From: Bacteroidia bacterium
GTDB lineage: Bacteria; Bacteroidota; Bacteroidia; NS11-12g; UBA955
Length of the DNA: 64,000 nt
Direction: 5' to 3'
Assembly: GCA_023653095.1 (NCBI GenBank)
Contig: JAMNXP010000001.1
Span: 62,001-126,000, forward strand
Shown: in pieces, positions 1 to 8,448 of the stretch
Layout: each line of letters begins with the position of its first letter
Numbering within the stretch: the stretch's first letter is position 1
Notes under the pieces: generated by a model
Seen by the model: only the letters and a program-made list of their open reading frames with translations
The model's database searches: none
What the model was told of the DNA's origin: nothing
Translations under genes and position numbers: made by a program

Positions 1-1499
1 GGGTGAGCAAACAAAATGCATCCAAGCAGTGAAAGTCCCCAGAGAAAACTGTTCAATGAAAGTTTTTTGAATTCAGCTTCGCCGAAATGCCAAGCAGAAT
101 ATAGAATGAAAAGCAATAGACCTAGATAGGCATTCACAAACCAAACCAATCCCATAAGTGCCATTTTGAATAAATAATTCACAATGAAGGACGGCTTGAT
201 TTTAGAATCTAGCTGTTTCGATTCCAGAAGATGATCTACAGCTCCGTGAGGAATTCCCACCAAGATCAATCCCAATACTAGTATTCCATTTGAAATGAAA
301 ACTAGGTTCAGAGCGTCTAAAATGAAGAAGGAGATTGTCAGAATCAGGGGCAGTAACTTTAAAATAGGGAGTCTGTGAAAAGTATCAGAAATGGCAGCTT
401 TTAAGAAGGGAGCAAGGGGTAAGGAGCCCAAAATTCTTAACTCGTTCAATCCGCTAGATTCTTCGCGCAGAAATTCAATGACTCTTGACAGAGGATTTTT
501 TTGAAACAAGGCTTCGAAAATCTTTTTTCCGAAGGATGGGTTGTTTTCAAGAATTTTCAGCAATATTCTATCGTAAAACTTGAATCTATTTGGGGAATTG
601 ATGGTTTTGGTGGATGTTATGTGCTGAAGGGAGTTCGAAATTTCTACGGCGTGTTTACAACTTTTTAAGAAGGAATAGCCCGTACTTGGTTTGATATTTC
701 CAGCCCGAGCACCCGTAAGAATGTGATTTTGTGAAGTTTCATGATGACTGATTTGAGCTGTAGACATCGGAATTTTGCCCTGCTCTGTCGAAATAATTTG
801 GAATTCTCCGAATCGCTTAAGAATTTCTTTCTTTAAAAGTTCTTCTGCTAATGGAATGTTTATGGATTCTGAGTGAAAAGAAGTGACTTCCACCAGAGCA
901 TTCTTTTGATCAAACGGAAGAATGTACAAAAAGAGGGTAGAATTGCCTTGTTCAATGGAGAAGTCCATCATAACAAAAGTGTCAGGATCAAATGCATCAG
1001 CTTTAGTTGTAATATTCCATCCTAAAAAACTCTGAATCAAGTGTGATTCATTCTTTTTGCAATCATTGAACTTTGGTGGCCGACTATCAAAAATGGTGGC
1101 CTTGTGCAATTCTACGAGCAACTCATCTGTGGCCACCTCTTTGATGTAAGTCACATCAAAATTCACTATCTCCTGGCGTGTGAAGTTATAGAGATCAATT
1201 CCAGATATGTGGAAGTATTTGTATGGGTCAATAGCCTCAGTAATTCGCTCACCCGCACTAGCGTTCTTCCAAGATTTAGAAATTAAATCTTCTAAATGGT
1301 ATTTTGTGATTTCCGATTCTAGAGCCCAAAAACAAAAGGTTCGATCATTTTCTGTTTTATTGTTGGGCTCAATGATGGCAATTTTCTTGTCATGGAGAAG
1401 GCCGTTTCGCTTCAATTCAAAAAAAAGCAGGGAATTAGCAGCTCCCATTCCAACGAAAACCAAATCAAATTCAGAATATGTTAAGTTTTTGGTTTTCAT
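1..1499 (-). CDS. crtY: Lycopene beta-cyclase fused to Brp/Blh-type beta-carotene dioxygenase (3' end beyond window)
   Basis: I translated this by hand; it is absent from the ORF track because it has no stop inside the window. The frame is open for 499 codons from ATG 1499 to the left edge. Residues about 1-385 match CrtY-type lycopene cyclase: FAD-binding DLVFVGMGAANSLL near the N-terminus, NDRTFCFW (51-58), FDSRPP, LIQSFLGWNI, and KPSTGY (270-275). A hydrophobic region follows with GIPHGAVDHLL (His418, Asp422, His423) and SAWHFGEAEF (His471), the metal-ligand motifs expected of membrane-bound Brp/Blh beta-carotene 15,15'-dioxygenases. The product would cyclise lycopene to beta-carotene and cleave it to retinal, the rhodopsin chromophore. 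The dioxygenase C-terminus lies outside the window. Cyclase assignment is strong; the fusion is read directly; activity is inferred. Confidence 0.87.
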   Translation of the reverse strand, partial: MKTKNLTYSEFDLVFVGMGAANSLLFFELKRNGLLHDKKIAIIEPNNKTENDRTFCFWALESEITKYHLEDLISKSWKNASAGERITEAIDPYKYFHISGIDLYNFTRQEIVNFDVTYIKEVATDELLVELHKATIFDSRPPKFNDCKKNESHLIQSFLGWNITTKADAFDPDTFVMMDFSIEQGNSTLFLYILPFDQKNALVEVTSFHSESINIPLAEELLKKEILKRFGEFQIISTEQGKIPMSTAQISHHETSQNHILTGARAGNIKPSTGYSFLKSCKHAVEISNSLQHITSTKTINSPNRFKFYDRILLKILENNPSFGKKIFEALFQKNPLSRVIEFLREESSGLNELRILGSLPLAPFLKAAISDTFHRLPILKLLPLILTISFFILDALNLVFISNGILVLGLILVGIPHGAVDHLLESKQLDSKIKPSFIVNYLFKMALMGLVWFVNAYLGLLLFILYSAWHFGEAEFKKLSLNSFLWGLSLLGCILFAH

Positions 1500-1529
1500 T
1501 TAGTTTAATTAACCATTTACCAAAGAAAT

Positions 1530-1560
1530 TTGTTTTACTTCAGAGTCGCGGCTAAATTTG
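1530..1560 (+). promoter_or_regulatory. Bacteroidota-type promoter for the 1567 gene
   Basis: TTG (1530-1532), a 20-nt spacer, and TAAATTTG (1553-1560) match the -33/-7 consensus. Only 6 nt separate the -7 box from ATG 1567, so the mRNA would be nearly leaderless. Confidence 0.6.
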
Positions 1561-1566
1561 TTCACC

Positions 1567-2091
1567 ATGAAAAAAATAATCCCACTCTTTCTTTTTCTCT
1601 TTGGCTCAACATCATTGGCTTTTGCCCAAGGGGTATCAGGTGCTGAATTTATTTCAGACTACTCAAACCTTAAGGGTCAAATGGTTGTAATTAAAGGGGT
1701 TACTGGCAAGGTTATTCCTTCAGCACCCAAAACTCTAGGTTCTAAAGCAAAATCAGTTGCAGCTAACAAAAAGGCTCCTTCAGCTAACGGACCAGTATCT
1801 GCAGGTTCACCATCTTCGGTAAATGTTGCAAACGGTTCAACATCAACAAATAAAAACAACTCTTCAGCGGTGGCAAATAACAACACCACAACTCCATGCA
1901 ATATCAAATCTGGATCTCACAAAGTAGAATTAGATTTCGCAAAAGGAAAAAACTGCGGTTGTTTTCAAATTGGCGGTGAAATGATGCAGCCAATGAACGA
2001 CGCCATTAAATCGGGAAAACCCTTTGATGTAACCGTGCAGGTTGATCAAGCAGGTAACCACCGTATTATGGATATTTCATTTCAACGTTAA
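1567..2091 (+). CDS. Small secreted protein of unknown function
   Basis: 174 residues from ATG 1567. The track start at 1558 is a TTG that lies inside the promoter -7 box, so I rejected it. An N-terminal signal peptide (MKKIIPLFLFLFGSTSLAFA) predicts export to the periplasm or beyond. A first segment with alternating hydrophobics (LKGQMVVIKGVTGKV) is followed by a long Ala/Ser/Asn/Thr linker (about residues 50-115). A C-terminal part has three cysteines (TPCN, NCGCF) and ends KPFDVTVQVDQAGNHRIMDISF. The two ordered parts could be halves of one small beta fold, perhaps OB-like, split by a low-complexity insertion; that is a guess. It stands alone between its own promoter and a terminator. I do not recognise the family. 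Confidence 0.75.
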   Translation: MKKIIPLFLFLFGSTSLAFAQGVSGAEFISDYSNLKGQMVVIKGVTGKVIPSAPKTLGSKAKSVAANKKAPSANGPVSAGSPSSVNVANGSTSTNKNNSSAVANNNTTTPCNIKSGSHKVELDFAKGKNCGCFQIGGEMMQPMNDAIKSGKPFDVTVQVDQAGNHRIMDISFQR

Positions 2092-2108
2092 AATTAATCA
2101 CTCATCAC

Positions 2109-2137
2109 AAAAAAGGTCTCAAACGAGGCCTTTTTTT
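2109..2137 (+). terminator. Rho-independent terminator after the 1567 gene
   Basis: Stem GGTCTC/GAGGCC (one G-U pair) with loop AAAC, followed by seven T residues. It sits 18 nt after the stop codon. Confidence 0.8.
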
Positions 2138-2153
2138 ATGCGATCTTCGTACT

Positions 2154-2957
2154 ATGTTTTTTGTCATCAGTAAATTTCTGCATTTTATCATTAAACCCCA
2201 TTTTTTGATTTTCCTGTTTGTTTTAATCACACTTTTGAAGTTGTGGTTTTCAAACAAGAAATGGATTCAAAAACTACCTATATCTGCAAAGAAATCAGCA
2301 ATTATTGCTTTTTTACTTTTATTCATTTTGGGAAATCACCCGCTGGTGAATGAATTAAATATCCGCTGGGAGCAGCGTGTACCCCAAAAACGCATTTACA
2401 ATAACGATTCTTTTCCCAGAATTGCGGTGATTCTTGGGGGATATGGATACTACGATGATCAAAATGACTACTTCCGATTGGGCAGCGAGGGCGACAGATT
2501 CATGGTTGGACTTCAAGGGTTACTCCTGAATAAATTCGATAAGGTGATATTAACCGGTGGATCATCGGCGGTATTCACCAAAACGTATTATGAAGCCGAA
2601 GAGGCGGGGAGATACCTTCAAAATATGGGCATTGATTCCAGTAGAATCATCATAGATAATAATTCAAGAAATACCTATGAAAATGCCCTTTATACTCAAA
2701 AGATTCTAGATAGCTTGAATCATAAGGGTTCAGTTTTACTGGTGACATCAGCAGCTCACATGTACCGTTCTGAAGGATGTTTCAAAAAGGTTGGAGTTAA
2801 TTTTATTCCCTATGTGGCCCATCCTACGTGCGATCCCAATCGCCGTTATAATTTGGAAGCTTGGTTGATTCCTAATCCAGGATCTTTGCAAACCATGTCA
2901 AATTTACTGCATGAGTGGGTAGGGGTTCTTTCCTATAAACTCTCGGGAAAGATGTAA
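2154..2957 (+). CDS. YdcF/SanA-like (DUF218) membrane protein
   Basis: 267 residues. Two hydrophobic segments (about residues 10-28 and 46-62) anchor the protein. The rest looks like a DUF218/YdcF domain facing the periplasm: AVILGGYGYYD, VILTGGSSAV, SRNTYENALYTQKIL and LLVTSAAHMYRS are the typical blocks, including the Asn/Glu pair of the RNTYEN motif. E. coli relatives (ElyC, SanA) affect envelope integrity and lipid-carrier metabolism, but the biochemical activity of the family is not settled. It starts 17 nt after a terminator and ends 4 nt from the convergent MBOAT gene, with no terminator between them. The family call is strong; its role here is open. Confidence 0.82.
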   Translation: MFFVISKFLHFIIKPHFLIFLFVLITLLKLWFSNKKWIQKLPISAKKSAIIAFLLLFILGNHPLVNELNIRWEQRVPQKRIYNNDSFPRIAVILGGYGYYDDQNDYFRLGSEGDRFMVGLQGLLLNKFDKVILTGGSSAVFTKTYYEAEEAGRYLQNMGIDSSRIIIDNNSRNTYENALYTQKILDSLNHKGSVLLVTSAAHMYRSEGCFKKVGVNFIPYVAHPTCDPNRRYNLEAWLIPNPGSLQTMSNLLHEWVGVLSYKLSGKM

Positions 2958-2961
2958 AAGT

Positions 2962-4371
2962 TTAAAATTCCAAATAATAGAAGGGTACTGAGCCCATTTT
3001 TTGGAATTGGAAGGCCACAAAAATCACAGCCACAAGAAGAATGGCAGTTGACCACACCGGTAGTTTTTTTACCTGATCTGTGATCAATGTATAAAATTTC
3101 GGCATTGACCAATGTATTATTAGGGTTGCTGAGAAAATAATCGCCACATAAGGATACAACTTCAACCAATCTCCGAATAGAGAAAAATCTAATCCGCTGA
3201 AAATTCGCAATATCATTTGATTGGCTTGCTCCAAGTTAGCAGATTTAAAGTAAACTCCGCTAAAAGTGAGAAATGCAAAGGTCAGCAAAATGGATAAAGG
3301 CTTGTAAATATAAACCGGTATGTTCTTTTTGATTTTTAATCGCAGATCTGAAGTCCAAACATCCCAAATCAATGCGGCAGCGTGCATCAGTCCCCATAAA
3401 ACAAAATTCAAATGTGTTCCATGCCAGATTCCGCTGATTAGAAACACCACAAAAACCGACAGTGTAGTGCCCCATTTTTTCCAAGTTCTTAAATGGTAAC
3501 TCAAGGGGAAATACAAATATTGGTTGAACCATTGAGATAGAGAAATATGCCAACGCTTCCAGTATTCGGTTATGTTTTGAGATAGGAAAGGAAAATTAAA
3601 GTTTTCCATGATTTGGAATCCCATCAACATCGAAATACCCACAGCAATATCGGTGTATCCGCTAAAATCTAAATATAAATTCAGTGTTTGGATGATGGCG
3701 GCAAGGAAGTTTTCCATAGGGGTAAAATACAAGTAGGCATCAAAAATGCGTTCTACAAAGTTGACGGCTAAGTAATTACTCAAAATGAATTTCTTGACCA
3801 CACCCAAACTAATCAAAAAGGCTCCATAATTTACTTGGCTTTTATCAATGACCCATTTGGGTGCGTTTAGGTGTTTGAAGAAATTGGGCGCCGTTTGAAT
3901 GGGACCCATCAAAAATACCGGGAAGAAACTGATGAAAGTCCAATAGTTCAATAAATTCGGCTCCGGTTCATCCAAATTTTCATAATACACATCAAACACA
4001 TAACTCATGCTTCGAAATGCATAAAATGAAACTCCTACAAACTTGATAAATGATAGAAAATCCGGTTTAATTTGCCATTCGTCTAGGTGTCTAAAAACAA
4101 TGATGAGCGCCACATTTTGAAGTACGCTGAAGCGCATCAGCCAACGTTTGGTAGCATCAGAATTAGATTCATGAATCAATTTGGCGAAAATAAAATCTGA
4201 CAAGGAAAATAGGAGCACCAAGATGATTAAACTGTTGCCTATTGAAAGTAAAAATGCCAAATTACCTATCAGTAATACTGAATTTCTGATCAGCGGCTTA
4301 GTATTCCAAATCAACACCAAGATTTGAATGACAAACCATAAAATGAAAAACTGAGCAGAATTGAAGGTCAT
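2962..4371 (-). CDS. MBOAT-family membrane O-acyltransferase (DltB/AlgI-like)
   Basis: 469 residues, strongly hydrophobic with about ten membrane segments. The MBOAT core is visible: WKRWHISLSQWF followed by SGIWHGTHLNFVLWGLMHA, the latter carrying the conserved catalytic histidine region of AlgI/DltB proteins. Such enzymes pass an acyl or aminoacyl group from a cytoplasmic carrier across the inner membrane to an extracytoplasmic acceptor, usually with an SGNH partner. It is the last gene of the gatB/adenylation/GNAT/ACP/SGNH/SGNH-LysM block and begins 2 nt after the SGNH-LysM stop. Together with the carrier protein and adenylation enzyme upstream this makes a DltB role more likely than a plain alginate-acetylase role. 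Family call firm; substrate inferred. Confidence 0.93.
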   Translation of the reverse strand: MTFNSAQFFILWFVIQILVLIWNTKPLIRNSVLLIGNLAFLLSIGNSLIILVLLFSLSDFIFAKLIHESNSDATKRWLMRFSVLQNVALIIVFRHLDEWQIKPDFLSFIKFVGVSFYAFRSMSYVFDVYYENLDEPEPNLLNYWTFISFFPVFLMGPIQTAPNFFKHLNAPKWVIDKSQVNYGAFLISLGVVKKFILSNYLAVNFVERIFDAYLYFTPMENFLAAIIQTLNLYLDFSGYTDIAVGISMLMGFQIMENFNFPFLSQNITEYWKRWHISLSQWFNQYLYFPLSYHLRTWKKWGTTLSVFVVFLISGIWHGTHLNFVLWGLMHAAALIWDVWTSDLRLKIKKNIPVYIYKPLSILLTFAFLTFSGVYFKSANLEQANQMILRIFSGLDFSLFGDWLKLYPYVAIIFSATLIIHWSMPKFYTLITDQVKKLPVWSTAILLVAVIFVAFQFQKMGSVPFYYLEF

Positions 4372-4373
4372 AG

Positions 4374-6116
4374 TTATTTCACTTTGAGCGTTTTTCCGGG
4401 TTTGATGAAATCAGAACGCATACCATTCATCCTTTTCAACTCTGCTACAGACAGTCCGTGTCTTCTAGCAATACTGTACAGGGTATCTCCGCTTCGAACC
4501 TTGTAATAAACTACTTTTGGCTTTTTATAACCGGGTTTTCCGTTGTTTCCTGAATTCCCAGGATTGTAGGTTGGTTTGTTAGTTACTGCCGATTGGCCTT
4601 GTTCCAGTGATTTTTCAACCACGGTAAAAATGCGTAAAGTTTGTCCCTCATTCAAGGCATATCCCTTTAGTCGGTTCCAATCTTTGAGTTGTATTACACT
4701 GATATTGTAACGTTGAGCAATGGCCCAAGCTGTTTCGCCTTTCTTAACGGTATGTTCAATCCATTGCAGTTCTTTTTGTTTCACCGATGTATCTGGCTGA
4801 ACAGGGTCTATGTTGAGGGTATCAACACAAGGAATGATAATGGCATCTGAAGTGTCTTTTTTAAGCTTTAGTCTTCTATCGGTATTTTTAAATGCATGAT
4901 AAATGAGTGACCCTTTGAGTTCGTAACCATCTCTAGTCAAATGAACACCATCTTTATTCGCTAAACGAACCGATTTCCAAATACGCATAGATTGTTGTCC
5001 ACCAGAAACCCTATACCAATCGTAAAATGCTACTTTTTCTGATTCAGCAACTTCGGCAATCAAATAAGAAAAGATAGAGCATGCTTTAATGCTATATCCG
5101 CCTCTATGAATATCTTGGCTGTTAGATAAAATAATCACAGCATCTGGGGCATATTCCTTGAACATTTCAATGATCGAAATCAAGTTTTCTTTGAATCTCT
5201 CTGATTCAATGCCCTTTTGATAAAAATCATTGGCTCCCACATCCAATATGATGGCATCTGGGTTCAATATTTTGAGATGATCGGGCAATTTATTTTCCCG
5301 CATAATGGAATAATGCCCAGCACCATTAATTCCTACACTGGTGTACAAAACACCTCTATCGGCAGGAGATTCTATACTGATTCCATAAATTTCAAAAAAG
5401 TGTTGTGCCGTGTCTCTTCTTACAAATTCAAACAAGTAATCATCGGCACCTGATGGCATATTAACAATCAGTAAATCGGTGGCAGTGTCATTTTCAGAAG
5501 TGTATACATCTGCAATTACCGACTTACCACCAGCGGTAATTTTTAAGTCAAACGAGTTGCGGTTTCTTTTACAAAATATCTTTAAACGCGTAAATTCAGG
5601 TTGAATGGCCTTTTCTCTGAACGACAATTTAAATTGAGCAGTAGAATCATACGTTTTTGATGTGATTCCAGTAACGCCTATGGGTAATTCAGGACTTCTT
5701 TCTACGTTTCTAGCGTACAACCATCTGCCGGTGTGAAAACAACGGTAATCTGCTGCAGTATGGGTTCTAGCCGTTGTGTAAGGAAAAACCATTCCACGGC
5801 CTGCATTTCCAAAAGTAGAGCCTAAAAGAGTTCGAGTTTCGTTGGTGAAAATATCGGCTTGTACGTGAGAGTCACCTATGTGAAGAATATTGACCCGTTT
5901 TTTGTTGGATCCATTTAATTTATTAAAAAAAGGCCTCAATATCTGCTTGTCATGACTTTGGAAAATATTCATATTTGAGTCAATCCAAGGATATTTTTGG
6001 TATTCGAAATTATGCCAGAAGAGTGCTTGCGCATTCAGAAGTGAAGTCTGAAAGCTAACAATCCCTAAAGTGGCAAGTGCTATATATTTTAATACTGTTT
6101 GTTTAATCTCAATCAT
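4374..6116 (-). CDS. Secreted SGNH hydrolase with two C-terminal LysM domains
   Basis: 580 residues from ATG 6116, which overlaps the upstream stop as TAATG; the track start at 6146 would lie inside the upstream gene. A signal peptide (MIEIKQTVLKYIALATLGIVSF) is followed by an SGNH domain with all blocks: ILHIGDSHVQAD (nucleophile Ser), ILDVGANDFY (oxyanion Asn), and DGVHLTRDGY (Asp-His). Two LysM repeats end the protein, HTVKKGETAWAIAQRYN and YYKVRSGDTLYSIARRHG, separated by a Gly/Asn/Lys linker. LysM normally binds peptidoglycan or chitin-like glycans, so the enzyme is probably held at the cell wall. With the MBOAT downstream it likely performs the periplasmic transfer or removal of acyl groups. 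The LysM tail points to peptidoglycan as acceptor; that is an inference. Confidence 0.9.
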   Translation of the reverse strand: MIEIKQTVLKYIALATLGIVSFQTSLLNAQALFWHNFEYQKYPWIDSNMNIFQSHDKQILRPFFNKLNGSNKKRVNILHIGDSHVQADIFTNETRTLLGSTFGNAGRGMVFPYTTARTHTAADYRCFHTGRWLYARNVERSPELPIGVTGITSKTYDSTAQFKLSFREKAIQPEFTRLKIFCKRNRNSFDLKITAGGKSVIADVYTSENDTATDLLIVNMPSGADDYLFEFVRRDTAQHFFEIYGISIESPADRGVLYTSVGINGAGHYSIMRENKLPDHLKILNPDAIILDVGANDFYQKGIESERFKENLISIIEMFKEYAPDAVIILSNSQDIHRGGYSIKACSIFSYLIAEVAESEKVAFYDWYRVSGGQQSMRIWKSVRLANKDGVHLTRDGYELKGSLIYHAFKNTDRRLKLKKDTSDAIIIPCVDTLNIDPVQPDTSVKQKELQWIEHTVKKGETAWAIAQRYNISVIQLKDWNRLKGYALNEGQTLRIFTVVEKSLEQGQSAVTNKPTYNPGNSGNNGKPGYKKPKVVYYKVRSGDTLYSIARRHGLSVAELKRMNGMRSDFIKPGKTLKVK

Positions 6117-7600
6117 TATTCTGTTCTTGTGCTTAAAAGATAACAAGCCCTAGCTCCGTTCAATTCACGCGTTAAAGCCCTTGCAAATATTTTTTGTCCC
6201 GACGGTGATAAGTGTCCATCCAAACTGGCCAAACCTTTTTTCTGCCATTCCAAAATTCCTCCACCGTCTAACATAAATCCATAAAAATCAAAGAATGAAA
6301 CATTCTTTTCTTGAGCCACTTCTTGCAACCACCTATTCAATAATTTGCAAGATTCATAACTCTTCATTTCACTACCACTCCTAAAACCCATATCACCTGG
6401 TCCAATCAATAAAATGGAAACATCTGGACAACAACTTTGGTATTTACTCAAAATATTGCGGAAGATATTCTTAACCCATTTCTCTTGTGAACCATCCGTT
6501 TTTATGTAAGGAACCATGTTGTTTCCAAAATGAAGAACAACCAGCGAAACATTCTGTCTTTGGCTTTCTTCGCTCAACAAGGAAGAATTTATGTTGTTGA
6601 GGCCATCTCCTGAATGTCCTCTAATTCCCATGTTGTCTATCTGAATTCCCTTTGTTCCGGCATCGATTGAATATCCATAAACCACCGGATTAATGGCTCT
6701 ATATCTGAAGTTTATCTTACCAATAATGGGAGTGTCACTCACTACAAACTCTTGTAAAAATTTACTCCTGATTGACTTCTTTGCCATTTTCCAAGTAGAA
6801 TCTTTCGGCCTTCTCCACTGCAATTCCGATAGCGAATCAGGCAAAGCCTGAATCAATAATTTCTGATACTTTATTGATTTTGTGATTTTCAATCCAAACC
6901 CACTGAATTCATTAGGCCTTGAACTATTAGCCACAAAGGCTTGTCCTGATGGACCAAACCACTTGAATTTCTTTTTATCTCTGAAACAGTTCAACTTTCT
7001 CCATTGAGAATTTTGTGTCTCATCAATTTCCAAAACCCCGTAAGTTGCTGGGTTTGATAGTGGAACATAGCCAATTCCACTTCCGCCGTATTGAGATTGA
7101 AAAATGCGACGAATCTCCGAAGTAATTCGATCTCCTTCAATTTGAGAATCTCCAAAATACCAAATCCTACTCAATTCCTTTTGAGATTCTGATAACTTCT
7201 CAAAAAACGTTTGCATACTGTTTTGTCCCTCTTCAGTAAACGATAAAAATTTCAAAGACTGAAGCATCGAATCATATCGATTTTTATCTTGATTGCTGAG
7301 CTTAACTTTAATCCAATGTTCAATATGAAATGGTTTTCCGCCGTAAACGCCCCCTTGTTCAACTACCACAGCAACTTGACTATCTTTAACCAAGGTTTTA
7401 GTGGTTTGCTCAGCACCGTGCATGCTATCTGATGTATTCTCTGAACTCACCAACCATCTATTTAAATAAAGGCTGTCGAATTCCCATGAGCCTAAAAGCC
7501 CAGATCTGCTCGCGCCCAAAAGTCCCAAAAGGAACAATCCCAGCGAGGCTGTAAAAATGATTATAGATTTATTGTTTTCAGGCACTCTTTTTTGATACAA
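6116..7600 (-). CDS. Membrane-anchored SGNH/GDSL-like protein (DltD/AlgX-like role)
   Basis: 494 residues with one N-terminal membrane anchor (about residues 12-30, IIIFTASLGLFLLGLLG) and a periplasmic SGNH-like domain. Block I is WYFGDSQIEGD, block III is VVLHFGNNMVPY, and the terminal block reads ASLDGHLSPSGQKIF. The last block has Asp-Gly-His rather than the usual Asp-x-x-His, so the triad may be altered. The start at 7600 overlaps the ACP gene by 23 nt, and the stop overlaps the next gene start by one base, so translation is likely coupled. The paralogous SGNH protein downstream has canonical blocks plus LysM. By position this protein is the DltD-like partner of the MBOAT. It could be structural rather than catalytic. 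Confidence 0.82.
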   Translation of the reverse strand: MYQKRVPENNKSIIIFTASLGLFLLGLLGASRSGLLGSWEFDSLYLNRWLVSSENTSDSMHGAEQTTKTLVKDSQVAVVVEQGGVYGGKPFHIEHWIKVKLSNQDKNRYDSMLQSLKFLSFTEEGQNSMQTFFEKLSESQKELSRIWYFGDSQIEGDRITSEIRRIFQSQYGGSGIGYVPLSNPATYGVLEIDETQNSQWRKLNCFRDKKKFKWFGPSGQAFVANSSRPNEFSGFGLKITKSIKYQKLLIQALPDSLSELQWRRPKDSTWKMAKKSIRSKFLQEFVVSDTPIIGKINFRYRAINPVVYGYSIDAGTKGIQIDNMGIRGHSGDGLNNINSSLLSEESQRQNVSLVVLHFGNNMVPYIKTDGSQEKWVKNIFRNILSKYQSCCPDVSILLIGPGDMGFRSGSEMKSYESCKLLNRWLQEVAQEKNVSFFDFYGFMLDGGGILEWQKKGLASLDGHLSPSGQKIFARALTRELNGARACYLLSTRTE

Positions 7601-7823
7601 TTAAATCCATCATATCACCCACATTTTTCATGCCTATGAGCTCTTTCAATTTGAATTTAATGCCATAAAATTCTTCCACTGCTGCAATCATGGTCAAATG
7701 GGTTAGGGAATCCCAACGATCAACTTTTTCAGCATTCAATTCTTCGGTAATTTCAATATTAGGCGTTGAAAAAACATCTTCGAAAATGCCTTTTAATTCT
7801 AATTTTATTTGTTCTTTATCCAT
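7578..7823 (-). CDS. Acyl/peptidyl carrier protein (DltC-like)
   Basis: 81 residues, the usual carrier-protein length. The phosphopantetheine site is Ser39 in VDRWDSLTHLTMIAAVEE, followed by the helix typical of carrier proteins (FYGIKFKLKELIGMKNVGDM). It overlaps the GNAT gene by 8 nt and the SGNH gene by 23 nt. Fatty-acid ACP genes normally sit with fabF or other fab genes, whereas this one is beside an amino-acid adenylation enzyme and an MBOAT, so it is most simply the carrier on which the activated amino acid is loaded as a thioester. That role is inferred from the neighbourhood. Confidence 0.93.
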   Translation of the reverse strand: MDKEQIKLELKGIFEDVFSTPNIEITEELNAEKVDRWDSLTHLTMIAAVEEFYGIKFKLKELIGMKNVGDMMDLIVSKKSA

Positions 7824-8442
7824 TTTTTATCATTTTTATTTTGCAGGGACCAGCCAATAATTGTAAACGCTCAATTTGAGGCTCACATTGTTTAATTTCC
7901 AACGAAAAACCACATTTTTCGTATAATTTTTTTGCCGCAACATTGTTTTCCATCAATTGAATTTCCGATGATTTTCCTTCGCTGGCAAATTCAATCAATT
8001 GGTTCATGTACCCATTTCCCCGGTGATTCTCTAACGTATACAGATGCTCCAATTGCCAAGTTCCGTTTTTTCGGGGGATGTTTACTCTCGATACTACCTC
8101 TAATTTATCGGTATTGTTGTGCCATTTTTCACCTAAAACAAATCCCAAACTTTGAGTTTTCAATAGATCTGACGACATCCCTGCAGAACCTTCTTGCCAA
8201 GTACACAAGGCCGCTGCTGTTTCATTCGCATCGTTTTCTAAAATGTACCAAGAATTGTAACCCCAAGGTTGTCCTTCAATTTCTTCCTCAAATATTTGCT
8301 GTAAAACATCTTTAAATTCCATTTCTGAAACGTCAAACAAAACCCCATAGGGGAAAATATTGGATCCTGATTTTTCGCTTTCAATGATGGCTTCAGCAAT
8401 GAAGTCAAAATCAGATTTTACGGCTTTTCTTATATTAGGCAT
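7816..8442 (-). CDS. GNAT-family N-acetyltransferase in the dlt-like block
   Basis: 208 residues. The acetyl-CoA binding part is seen as LEHLYTLENHRGNGYMNQLIEFA, and the C-terminal GNAT signature as NNVAAKKLYEKCGF. The motif A loop reads R-G-N-G-Y-M, so the last Gly/Ala of the usual R/Q-x-x-G-x-G/A is replaced by Met. The N-terminal half (residues 1-100) holds the IRKAVKSDFDFI opening common to GNATs. The gene lies between the adenylation enzyme (6-nt gap) and the carrier protein (8-nt overlap), so it should act in the same pathway. One reading is that it acetylates the amino group of the carrier-bound amino acid before export. It could instead modify the carrier or an unrelated amine. Confidence 0.85.
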   Translation of the reverse strand: MPNIRKAVKSDFDFIAEAIIESEKSGSNIFPYGVLFDVSEMEFKDVLQQIFEEEIEGQPWGYNSWYILENDANETAAALCTWQEGSAGMSSDLLKTQSLGFVLGEKWHNNTDKLEVVSRVNIPRKNGTWQLEHLYTLENHRGNGYMNQLIEFASEGKSSEIQLMENNVAAKKLYEKCGFSLEIKQCEPQIERLQLLAGPCKIKMIKNG

Positions 8443-8448
8443 TCTTGT

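Noticed and set aside
1104-1503. Two plus-strand ORFs of 60 and 98 residues
   Set aside because: They are antisense to the lycopene-cyclase domain, whose reading frame and motifs are clear.
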